Source of the DNA: Atriophallophorus winterbourni
Lineage: Eukaryota; Platyhelminthes; Trematoda; Plagiorchiida; Microphallidae
Assembly: GCA_013407085.1 (NCBI GenBank)
Contig: JACCGJ010000563.1
Span: forward strand, 1 to 64,000
Reading direction: 5' to 3'
Length of the DNA stretch: 64,000 nt
Positions 46,605 to 56,523 of this stretch are shown here, piece by piece. A program made the translations under genes and the position numbers. The first letter of the stretch is position 1, and every line of letters starts with the position of its first letter. Below the pieces are notes generated by a model. It was not told the DNA's origin, searched no databases, and saw only the letters and a program-made list of their open reading frames with translations.

Positions 46605-46765
46605 CGGTGCTTAAGAGATGGAGATGTAAGCACCAATATATATTGGTCGTTTACAAGCGCCTTGGGTGCTTGACCAGGAATCACTTTGTGTTTCTGTATT
46701 TGAACATCGTGGTTCTTTATAAGAACCCTGTTTAACAGTGGCATACAAGTATACCGTTGTTGTAG
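46605..46765 (-). repeat. ~240-bp repeat family, partial inverted copy
   Basis: It matches the inverted unit of 286-410 and 45440-45570 (GACCAGGAATCACTTTGTG, GAACATCGTGGTTCTTTA, TTAACAGTGGCATACAAGTA). Confidence 0.75.
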
Positions 46766-46967
46766 TCCCGTTTTGAAAAATGCTCATAAGCGTTCAGTGT
46801 TTATCTCTGAGTGACCCCGATCAAACTAATCTCATCAAGATCATCGTGTAATGCATTACAACAGTAGCTTAATTGGTAAATAACCGTGACAAAGTCGCAC
46901 TTAAGAATGGTCAAGACTAGAAACTACAGAATATATAAAAGGAAAAATGCAGAGGCACAAAGATAAA

Positions 46968-48477
46968 AGAAGAAGAAAATGACTTTATTCGTGTACACGA
47001 ATTTTCAGTAATTAGATCGATTTCTCCACAAAGCTAAGAAAAATTGAAATGTATATAATCACAAGCGTGATCCAGGCAAAGTGTCGCATTATAAATACTG
47101 TACGTGGGCCAAAATACTGTTAGGTTACTCAGGCGCGGATCAAATTAGAAAATGGAGTTAGAAAATTGACAAGGAGATCTCAACATCGGTTATCAAATTA
47201 TCAGGCGCATCTTAAACTCAGAAACATCCATCGATTGATTGACCATGTATCGTGCCAGGTGAAGAACAAAAGAGTTACTGAATTTATTAGATCTTGAATA
47301 GAGAATGAAATATTAGATTGGGGTGGAGGGAAAAGATTTGCAGGCAACGATGGTCTTGTTCGGTGGATGTGAACTATCAGAAGAAATGTTTTTGATCAAT
47401 TTCACGAAGTGACGATCGACAATAGTGGCTCGAATTAAATCTGCGGATAGCTCAATCTTGAGATAACCTTAATACCCTTTCTGGTCAGCAGAAAATCCTT
47501 TTCCAGGAGGCCAAGAAAAATTACGGGAGGATGCGTAAAGCAGATGTGGAACGATGCAAAAAACAAAGGTTTGAATTACATTTGGTGGGATGGAGAGAGA
47601 ACAGAGGCGAAGAGCATATAATGACAACATGATTGGTACAGCGAAGACTGCCGGATATTGTAACACCAAGGTACTTGCTGGTTCCAAAGGTTGTCATAGC
47701 CGGGGGTGGCAGTGGGGATAAGCTCCCACTGTATATAAAATGCTCCCATATGTCACGCATCTTAAATAGCCTTTGACAACCAAGTCCAGCTTCTGGCCTG
47801 CACGAGTGGCTCCCCGAGCCCGGCGGAACTGCTTCTACCAACTTGAGAAGGGGCGAAGGCGAGTGACTGGCACCTGGAAACCAGTTTGCTTCGGGCAGAT
47901 GGAGCTCGTTAGCCTGGGAAGGCATTTCATCTAAGGGAAGGAAAACCCTGATTTTCAACCTCCGCTGCCTTGTGGGATACCCGATCGCGGGAAAGGCTTC
48001 GGAAGAAAACCCTGAGGAAAAACCTGGAACAGAGTCTGGTAGACCACCTTATTCTGGCAACTCCCTGCTGCCTTGCAGGTCGCACTTGGTTGTACAAAGG
48101 CTAGAGAAGCTGACTCGAACAAACGCCGAGTGGTGCTGGGGACGCTGCTTTGTACCCAAATCCCCAAGAGCCTTCATTGAAGCCGACTCATCCTCCCGGA
48201 GGAGATAGTCGCACAAAAGTAAGGTACTTGCTGCTACTACATCATTCAAACACCAAGCCATTGGTTGAAACACGAGGAATGTTTTGATGGAGAGCTAAAC
48301 ATCGCATGTCCAGACATGTTGGAAAATAACTTTTCTTTGCATTTTCGGTATTCGAAGATAAACCAAGTGTGGATGACCATTGACCAATGGTTCTAATCAT
48401 TGATTTTAAAGCAAGTTGGTCCATTCTTAAAGTAAGCTGAAAATTCGTGTACACGAATAAAGTCATTCTCTTCTTCT
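46968..48477. repeat. inverted repeat pair of ~42 bp, 1.4 kb apart
   Basis: Bases 46968-47009 and the reverse complement of 48436-48477 share AATGACTTTATTCGTGTACA and CGAATTTTCAG with one or two mismatches. Each contains the perfect 16-bp palindrome ATTCGTGTACACGAAT. The right arm lies in the RT relic (minus-strand reading MTLFVYTNFQ), so the left arm is an inverted duplicate of LINE coding sequence, not a transposon terminal repeat. Confidence 0.65.
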
Positions 48478-49880
48478 CATAAGCATCGTGTACCTGACAA
48501 GCGAAAACCGTTCGTTAACACAATACAACTGCGACGTGCACGCGACCAGGCGGTATTTACAATGACCTTTCATTGGAATCGGGGTTATACAGACGGATTT
48601 CCATCAGTCAGGTATAATTGCTCTTTCCATGCAACGATTGAAAATGGATGCAATAAGTACACTAGCGCATTCTTTTAATACAATGTGTTAGATTTGATCT
48701 GGTCCTGCAGTCTTAGAGCGTGAGACAGACGAAAGTGCACAAAAGACCTCAAGTGAAAGTTGAATTGGAGAAACAAGATGGGGGCAGAATTGAGTTCTGT
48801 TGATTGTGATTATCAGCTAGTTGGGACGTTAAAGATTCATTCATGGGATTGATGTCGGAAATAGATGGAGATTTCTCATTGTCTTTTTCGGAAATTTGCT
48901 TACGCACATGCCATAAGTGACGACTGTCTTTGGTGCCCAGAAGTGTATTCGTATACACCCCTCGGGTCGTCGAATTTCAAGCTTAATTGGCTGGGAAAGT
49001 TGCGCAACAGCATTTCGATCATGTTTTTGAAGGCATCTTTTAGTCTGCGTAAACGCTTTAGGTGGGCGAAAGAAAAACGATGAAGACTAACAAAAATAGT
49101 TTCTTTTGGACAACAAATGTCAAAACAAAAATTGAGATAGGATGTTTTAACGTCACATTCTTTGGAGACATCCTGATCACGAAAAGTTTGGAAATCAGTG
49201 ATATCAAGCATGTCTCTGAAGGCTGAAATATTGTCATGTTCGCAGGCTATAGTTGTCACCTTTCTTCCATAGCTGCGGGTTAAGTATTTGTCCCAGTACC
49301 TCCATCAATTTTAGGGAGAAGTTTGATAATACAGTGGTCCAAAGTACCAATGGGAGCGAACTTGCGAGCATGAAACTTTATTTGCATTGGTGAAAGCGAA
49401 ATCCAGACAGGTTTTAAAACGTGTTGAGAAATGAACAATATTTTTGAGAGACAAGAGAGAAAACAGATACATTGGAATTATTGAGGTGACCAACAAGTAG
49501 AAGCAAAGCATTTTGAAAAGGAGTAGGAGTTCATCAATGAATGCACGAAAAGTGTCATCTTGAGAATTAGGGACGATATAAGAATTTATCAAAATAAGGG
49601 ATTGGAAAGATGAAGAGGTTTGCACTCGCTGGCTAGGAAAGATATTTCAGGCTTATCAAAAGTAAAAATCTGTTTGCTATAAGAACACCAGTCACTTCGA
49701 ATATAAGTTATAACTGTGCCACCACGGTTTGCCAAATTACAAGTCCGGTCAAGTCGAAAGCAGCAGAAACCTTCAACAGAGACTAACTGTATCCGATAGG
49801 AAGATCTGAAACGGAGATCTATTCGGTTGGGCGACCACAACAGATGTTGCTGGCTCCTTCTGAACTGGTCGGGCAAACAA
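47180..49880 (-). pseudogene. Jockey/CR1-superfamily LINE ORF2 relic, SINE-like insertion inside
   Basis: On the minus strand, 49876-49311 holds endonuclease remnants (TCNLANRGGTVITYI, LILINSYIVPNSQDDTFRAF). Bases 49259-48749 hold the linker (FAHLKRLRRLKDAFKN, SRHLWHVRKQISEKDN, NESLTSQLADNHNQ). Bases 48476-48290 give the RT after the catalytic box (MTLFVYTNFQ, QWSSTLGLSSNTE). Bases 47680-47500 give SKYLGVTISGSL. The QWSSTLGL and KYLGVTI blocks are separated by the 540-bp insertion 47681-48220. The relic is heavily decayed and differs from groups A-D. Confidence 0.55.
47681..48220. mobile_element. 540-bp GC-rich insertion with 13-bp target-site duplication
   Basis: The 13-mer AAGGTACTTGCTG occurs at 47668-47680 and again at 48221-48233, exactly flanking a 540-bp block much richer in GC than its surroundings. 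The block interrupts the LINE RT relic. It has no recognisable protein, no poly-A tail and no Pol III boxes that I could identify. A long target-site duplication is typical of LINE-mobilised elements, so a non-autonomous retroposon or a mobilised LINE leader is most likely. Orientation is not determined. Confidence 0.8.
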
Positions 49881-49929
49881 AGCTATTCAAATGTGCCAGT
49901 CTGGAGAACAGTTCATAAACGCCTAATTG

Positions 49930-50150
49930 CGATCGGTCAAACGGTGGACGGTAGCCCAGGTCGTTAAGGCATGGGACTACAATGGTGGTCGGGGGTTCGA
50001 ACCCCACCCCCGAAGCGGTGGATATGCACTGCTGATGAGCTAAAATAAGAGCGAAACTCGAGACCAGTGCTTCCATTATGGACCGTCGTGGTCAACTTTG
50101 TGAATAGTTCGATGGGCTTGGCACGGATGAGTGGGCACAAATATAAACAA
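49930..50150 (+). mobile_element. tRNA-derived SINE with hammerhead (Sm-alpha-like)
   Basis: The head has a Pol III A-box-like TAGCCCAGGTCG (49952-49963) and a B box GGTTCGAACCC (49994-50004) in a perfect T-arm stem (GGGG...CCCC). About 20 bases later comes a hammerhead fold (50026-50070). The tail runs to about 50150 without poly-A. Schistosome Sm-alpha retroposons combine Pol III boxes with a hammerhead; this has the same architecture, though I cannot confirm family identity. Confidence 0.6.
50026..50070 (+). ncRNA. minimal type I hammerhead ribozyme fold, one core change
   Basis: Stem I GCACTG (50026-50031) pairs perfectly with CAGTGC (50065-50070). The core CTGATGA is at 50032-50038. Stem II GCT/AGC (50039-50041 with 50050-50052) has an 8-nt loop. 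GAAA is at 50053-50056. Stem III is a single C-G pair closed by TCGA, and the cleavage triplet position reads GAC (50062-50064). All consensus bases are present except that the U of NUH is A, so self-cleavage is probably lost. The exact fit of core, three stems and cleavage position makes chance unlikely. Confidence 0.75.
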
Positions 50151-50509
50151 CATATTCTCCAAACCTCGCTTAAAAAAGAGACTAACTCATTGTCAATTGC
50201 AGCTTGAAACATAGCAACGCCGGTATGCATTTAGCAGTTGTGAAATTTTAGCACACATGGACCATAAATAACGAATATTAGACGATAAAATACAAGGTAG
50301 GGTATTCTAGAAATAGACTGAAGTCGTTGAAGTTCGACTTGCCTGCACGATGTTTCTTTTTCAGTGATTGTTTCAATATGATATTGAGTTTTTGCCGGAT
50401 GCCCTAGCCGAACATTTGTTATTTCAGATTTTTCTCTGTAAAACTCGGTATCGCGTAATTGTTTTAAAATGTGTGTATCAAAAATTGTCCTTTGTTGATA
50501 CGAAAACAT

Positions 50510-51085
50510 TATTTATAATTAACACCTATATCAGACCAACAATGGAGTATGCTGTTCAAGCATGGTCCCCATGGTTACAAAAGGACATGACCTTGTTGCA
50601 ACGGGTATACCACCGCGCTACTAAACTGGTGACCGGGCTATACAACAGGCCATACGAGGAGCGGATTGCAACTTTAAACCTCTTTGACTTTTCGTACCGT
50701 CGTCTCAGGGGTGACTTGATCCTGCTGTTCAACATTCTGCATACTGTGGATCACCCACTTGAACACCTGTTTCATCGGCAAGAAGCACGTGGTAGCAGAT
50801 CGCACGGCTACAAGTTAATTATTCCACACTCCAGATCAAATTGTCGAAGATTTTTCTTTGCTGTCAGAGTTTGTTTTATATGGAACTCCCTGCCCCCACA
50901 TATCATTTGCACAACAAGCCTGAACATGTTCAAGGCTGAACTTGACAAGTATATGTTGACCAAATCCAACCATGCACCTGAATACACGTGCTGACTTTCC
51001 ATATGGATAAAAAATTTGTGTTGATTTTATGCATTCCCTATATTTTTAATCTGTGGTTACTGTAAAGTATTTGCTTTTTGGATTA
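50510..51085 (+). pseudogene. CR1-like RT C-terminal fragment (group C), 5'-truncated
   Basis: An open frame to 50994 reads TYIRPTMEYAVQAWSPWLQK, YHRATKLVTGLYNRPYEERI, YRRLRGDLILLFNIL and NCRRFFFAVRVCFIWNSLP, the LINE C-terminal domain without catalytic palm. The 3' UTR runs to about 51085. From 50640 on it is almost identical to 62442-62885, so the two are recent insertions of the same source LINE. Confidence 0.75.
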
Positions 51086-51089
51086 ATTT

Positions 51090-51650
51090 GAATATTTAGA
51101 AAGAGATAGCGTTAGAATTTACTTGAAAAAATGAATAATTATGTCGATAAATTATTGTTCTACACGGCCGATTTGAAGTCCTCGCCTCCTCGTTGTTGGT
51201 GCTTGCACATCTTGTGTTGAATATGCATTCAATCAAGTTTTATAAATCTGCAGGTCAAAAATAGCTTCGCTTCAGCTTTCGTGATTCTGTATAATGCGAA
51301 TATTTACTTACCACTTTATTTGACAACGTAGATCAATCAAATACTCAAAGAAAGTGCCACCGCTTAACAGGGTTTCGATACGAGGTATGACCGCATGGCC
51401 CTAAACATGAAGATGGGGGTGCATCAACAACAGCCAATTAAGATGTCACATCCTTCATCATGTGACAAGGTGAACTGTGGTCACACTTGCACGTATGCTT
51501 TTCGGAACTGTGGGTGGTAAACAACTCGGAGACTGAAGATTGACGTGGCGAGACCTGTGAGACACATCGACTTATAATGGGTTGTGTCCTTCGGATACAA
51601 GCAAAGCAACTCATACCAGAATGGTTGATGGATAGAGGTTAGACGATCAC
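51090..51650. other. intergenic, nothing recognised
   Basis: No coding or RNA feature could be supported. Confidence 0.35.
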
Positions 51651-51654
51651 AAAA

Positions 51655-51805
51655 GGTATACTTGTATGCCACTGTTAAATAGGGTTCTCGCAAAGAACCA
51701 CGATGTTCAAATACAAAATCACAAAGTGATTCCTGGTCAAATACTCAAGGCGCTTATAAACAACCAATATATTTTGGTGTAAGGGATGGGGATGTGAGCA
51801 CCGAA
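51655..51805 (+). repeat. ~240-bp repeat family, partial copy
   Basis: It runs from GTATACTTGTATGCCACTGT through AAGAACCACGATGTTCAAAT to an inverted terminal piece GTAAGGGATGGGGATGTGAG, exactly as in 125-285. A partial copy of the hairpin-rich family follows at 51815-51920 (CAGTATCTCAGCCCATG). Confidence 0.75.
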
Positions 51806-52209
51806 ATTATTAACCAAATATTGTTTCAGCTCACTGCCTTTGGGGTAAGGGGCTTCAGCTAACGGCTGGTTGAGAACCCTATTTTTCTGTCCAGGTATTG
51901 GCAATTTGGCAGTATCTCAGCCCATGAATAGATTCAACTCCATAGAGAATCGGCCGTCGCACACGATAAACCTGATCGCTTTAACTGTTGCATACAGCGG
52001 GTCGAGTAAGCGGAACCAAGTTACTGTTGGTTCTGCTCGTCAACCTCTTTCTGATCCAGCCAGCAATCCACTCTAGCCCTCTGCCTGGATTCGTCATCTA
52101 GCTGCTAGGCATGCAACGGTGGAACTTTGAATGTTTTCCCTGGGTTCGTTTCCTTTAATGCTGATCACTTGTATACACCCGGTTGTAAACTATGCTGCCT
52201 AAGCCTAAA

Positions 52210-52640
52210 CACCATAGCTCCAAAAAATATTTTGCTTCTGGTTCTCTATCATCGAGCGTTTAAGTCAGTCTACGGTATTCAAAATATGCCATACGTTGAG
52301 AACTTCAGATTACTGGGTCTGAGAACTTTTTAACAAAGGGGTATCCGAACGATCTTATCCTTTCCTTTAACGCTATTAATGTTGTTTCCTATTCCCTGGA
52401 TAACTGATTCTGCTATCCGAGGCCATGGTTGTTTTTATATATCACACTCCAAAAGGAACTGCTTCGAGTATTTTTATTAAGTGCTATGTTTTTTCTTCAA
52501 ATTCCCTACTTGCCAGTTTGATAAACTCCAGTGCGTTAGTTTCATCTTAATCAAAACTTGCCGATTGTGTGCGAGCTAACTGTGTAAGTGCGCTCATCTT
52601 TTGGCAAATCCCTTTTCTGCCCTACCGAAACCAACTGGAC
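52210..52640 (+). pseudogene. CR1-like RT C-terminal relic
   Basis: The plus strand reads VLYHRAFKSVYGIQNMPYVE, then NFRLLGLRTF, and after a frame change a HSKRNCFEYFY-like C-terminal stretch. These match YHRATKLVxGLxxxPYEERL and SxxNCRRxFFSVR of the group C copies. Confidence 0.5.
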
Positions 52641-52921
52641 TCGTTCATATTATTTATACGTATCTATTTTTGGACCTATATTTCGACCCTATGGTTTTTG
52701 TGATATAAATGCTTTTCAGCCATCAATCGTGAATTTAAAAAGGAAGCTACTATAAAATAATTTTTTGCCACGATCCTCAAGCATTGCACATTCGTTTAGA
52801 CAAAATGCAATTATGGCGATGAATCAGTTTATATTTGGCCTAGATATTATTATTACCGCATACGTATTCGCACTGTTCGGGAGAGTTGGTGTGAAGAAAA
52901 AATCGCTAAATATTTGAATTT

Positions 52922-52965
52922 TGTTTTATTTTTATTAAAGTGTGTATGCTGTCAACTTTTATTCA
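52922..52965 (-). terminator. polyadenylation signals of the GH3 gene
   Basis: On the minus strand, AATAAA motifs occur 20-55 bases after the GH3 stop codon (AATAAAA at 52963-52957; AATAAAAATAAAA in 52940-52924). They imply a very short 3' UTR. Confidence 0.6.
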
Positions 52966-52979
52966 GTCGATTCCGATGC

Positions 52980-55900
52980 TCACTTGATGTCCACGTAGCC
53001 ACTTAGCAAATTCGATCCGACGGTGGTTCGTTGGTCAGGTTGTTGACCGCCTATTGTCAGACGAAGGGTTCCTCTTCCTGGTATCAATTTTCTCTGTGAC
53101 TTGGACCAAACGACTAATTGTTCTTCCGGATGCAGTGTGAATTTCAACTGTTGCTGTTCACCAACTGCGAGTGCAATACGTTTGAACCCGGCCAACTGTC
53201 TTTCAGGATAGACAAAATCTTGGTTTTCTGTGCTATCAGTTAATGAAAAATTGATCCATTGGATATACAACTGTAAAGAAAAATAGAATTATACGCAAGG
53301 GGCTTAGATGCAATCACCTATGTGTATTTGGGTAACAGAGCCTCCGTCAGACCAAAAGCACGAAAGAATGAAGCGAGATTAACAATCGATCTTTTAATCA
53401 ATGTCGCTGTAACCCGATTATGTGCGCTACTTTTACTTTTGAATAGGCGATGCCATGATCAAATATCGCTTTGAACGGTGTTCTAAGTAACCCTTAGGTT
53501 ATAATATTCACAAATGCGGTTGAGGTAAATCAAACCATTCATTCACGTGCTTTCACTTTGCGTACACTAGACGTCATGCTCATCCAGATTTACACGCGGC
53601 TCTACCGTGCGCTAAATTTTGACAATGTCCACTTGTCCATCTTACTAACTGCCTTCGCGCCAACGTAGGAAACCTCAACCGCGATTGCATGGAGGCGTTC
53701 CATATGAGTTTAGCCTACGCTTAACAAGTTCTACGTAATCAAACTGCGTAATAGTCAGAAAAGCCACAAGCGTAACAGCAACCACAGGTCTATGAAAATT
53801 AAAATCGAACCAAAGAAAATCACACTGAACATTTAGAGTACACATTGTATAATAGCTCGGGAGACTAAGTTTGGATAAAATTTAGTGGGTAACGGTAGAA
53901 GGCAAACTGTTCCAAATTATACGGACACGGATCGAGTAAAAATACCTTCTACAATTTGTGCAGGAAGGAGGTACCACCACCNNNNNNNNNNNNNNNNNNN
54001 NNNNNNNNNNNNNNNNNNNNNNNNNNNNNNNNNNNNNNNNNNNNNNNNNNNNNNNNNNNNNNNNNNNNNNNNNNNNNNNNNNNNNNNNNNNNNNNNNNNN
54101 NNNNNNNNNNNNNNNNNNNNNNNNNNNNNNNNNNNNNNNNNNNNNNNNNNNNNNNNNNNNNNNNNNNNNNNNNNNNNNNNNNNNNNNNNNNNNNNNNNNN
54201 NNNNNNNNNNNNNNNNNNNNNNNNNNNNNNNNNNNNNNNNNNNNNNNNNNNNNNNNNNNNNNNNNNNNNNNNNNNNNNNNNNNNNNNNNNNNNNNNNNNN
54301 NNNNNNNNNNNNNNNNNNNNNNNNNNNNNNNNNNNNNNNNNNNNNNNNNNNNNNNNNNNNNNNNNNNNNNNNNNNNNNNNNNNNNNNNNNNNNNNNNNNN
54401 NNNNNNNNNNNNNNNNNNNNNNNNNNNNNNNNNNNNNNNNNNNNNNNNNNNNNNNNNNNNNNNNNNNNNNNNNNNNNNNNNNNNNNNNNNNNNNNNNNNN
54501 NNNNNNNNNNNNNNNNNNNNNNNNNNNNNNNNNNNNNNNNNNNNNNNNNNNNNNNNNNNNNNNNNNNNNNNNNNNNNNNNNNNNNNNNNNNNNNNNNNNN
54601 NNNNNNNNNNNNNNNNNNNNNNNNNNNNNNNNNNNNNNNNNNNNNNNNNNNNNNNNNNNNNNNNNNNNNNNNNNNNNNNNNNNNNNNNNNNNNNNNNNNN
54701 NNNNNNNNNNNNNNNNNNNNNNNNNNNNNNNNNNNNNNNNNNNNNNNNNNNNNNNNNNNNNNNNNNNNNNNNNNNNNNNNNNNNNNNNNNNNNNNNNNNN
54801 NNNNNNNNNNNNNNNNNNNNNNNNNNNNNNNNNNNNNNNNNNNNNNNNNNNNNNNNNNNNNNNNNNNNNNNNNNNNNNNNNNNNNNNNNNNNNNNNNNNN
54901 NNNNNNNNNNNNNNNNNNNNNNNNNNNNNNNNNNNNNNNNNNNNNNNNNNNNNNNNNNNNNNNNNNNNNNNNNNNNNNNNNCGTTAATGTCATCTAACAG
55001 AACGTGCTCATTGATTGACTGCATCTTTTATGCCACGCATCGAGAAACCCTCGAATGCTCGAATGGGATTCGTATCCCAGACCCGTATGTACCCATATTT
55101 GCGATTTACGATATTGCGGTCAGTTTGTGTTTATGTATTCTCGATTCTAGCCTTCTTCCAGTTGTCCGACATAAAATTGGTCAATCAATTCATGGAAATT
55201 TGTATACGAGTTGCTTCTTTCATTCCAACAACCGCTTCCTTTACGTTTTGCAGCTGATTTCTCAGCGTTGTAGTTGGTTTGTGCGCTACATTAATCCCAA
55301 GTGGGCGTAAGATTCTTGTGATAATTTCTGAGATATGCTGAAGTGCTAATCTTGTCGCTTTTTTTCCCTTGCGATTGGATTGTTGAATGCTTGTTGTGAA
55401 TGATGAAGCCTTTAGGGTAACCATTTTGCCATAAGAGCTTTAATAAATATCTATTTTCTTTGTTGAGCTCATACGTATTGGAATATGTCAGCGCATAGTT
55501 AAATAGTGTTCTGATGTAGCCTCGCTTGAGTTACTTTTGAAGTTCAAATTTCGTCTGCGTTCCTTTCTTGTAAACACTTATCTTGAGATTTCCTGCTTCT
55601 GCTCTTCGCACGTTCACGTCAAAAGAGATATACAATTTTCCATTATTGTCTCCTTTACAAATTGAATTCCAGTGTAAAGACAATTGATTGGACGATGCGC
55701 AACTTCTACGTTCCCTTTCGTCAGAACCAAAATGTATCACGGACGTAAGAGATTTCGAGTTGTAACAGCGATAATTCAATGCTTTCAAGTATGTGCATTG
55801 CAGCTTCCACTAGCAACCACGCGAATACTCATTATGGTATAGGAAACGTTCTGAATATCAAAAAACGCTCTTTGTCCCTTGAATGTAACAGTTGTCAAGG

Positions 55901-56468
55901 AATGTTTAGTGAACTATTAAAAAGTTTATACCACGCTAAATCAACGGCTTCAAAGAAACTCACCTGCACAACTTCCTCGCTGGCAATCGGCCCTTGGTTA
56001 ATGACTTTGGCGTAGACGACAAATGGTTGGTTAAAGTTGATCGTGTTCCTAGGGCAGATCATATCAGAATAAAGAAACCCAGAGAGTCCTGTTGCGTTGA
56101 CATTATAAGACAGCCCATATCCAAAAGGAAATAAAACCGTTAGCTTTGAATGAGCTTTGCGAACATAGCGATATGTTTGATTGGTCATCTCGTAGACAGT
56201 TATGCTCGCCAACTTCTCAATCGATTGATACCACGTGAACGGCAGTCGACCAGCAGGCATCCACCAATAGCCCTCCTCCAATGTACTCGGTTGACCGAAA
56301 CGGAGCGGTCGCTGTGATCCAACTGGTAAGTTGTCATTTCCAATCAATATATGCGAGAGTACTCTTCCGGTTTGTGGACCAGGAAACCCACACCAAAATA
56401 TGGCTTTTACCTGGAAACGCAACACAATAAAATGCAATAACGGTTTCTATTTTGATCAATTTTTTATA

Positions 56469-56523
<55 letters not shown>

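Noticed and set aside
49950..50010. Functional tRNA gene
   Set aside because: A and B boxes are present, but no acceptor stem or complete cloverleaf forms; it fits a SINE head.
53882..55310. Long ORFs across the N run
   Set aside because: They are created by 1000 undetermined bases; only the short readable ends carry information (CR1 and PLE fragments).
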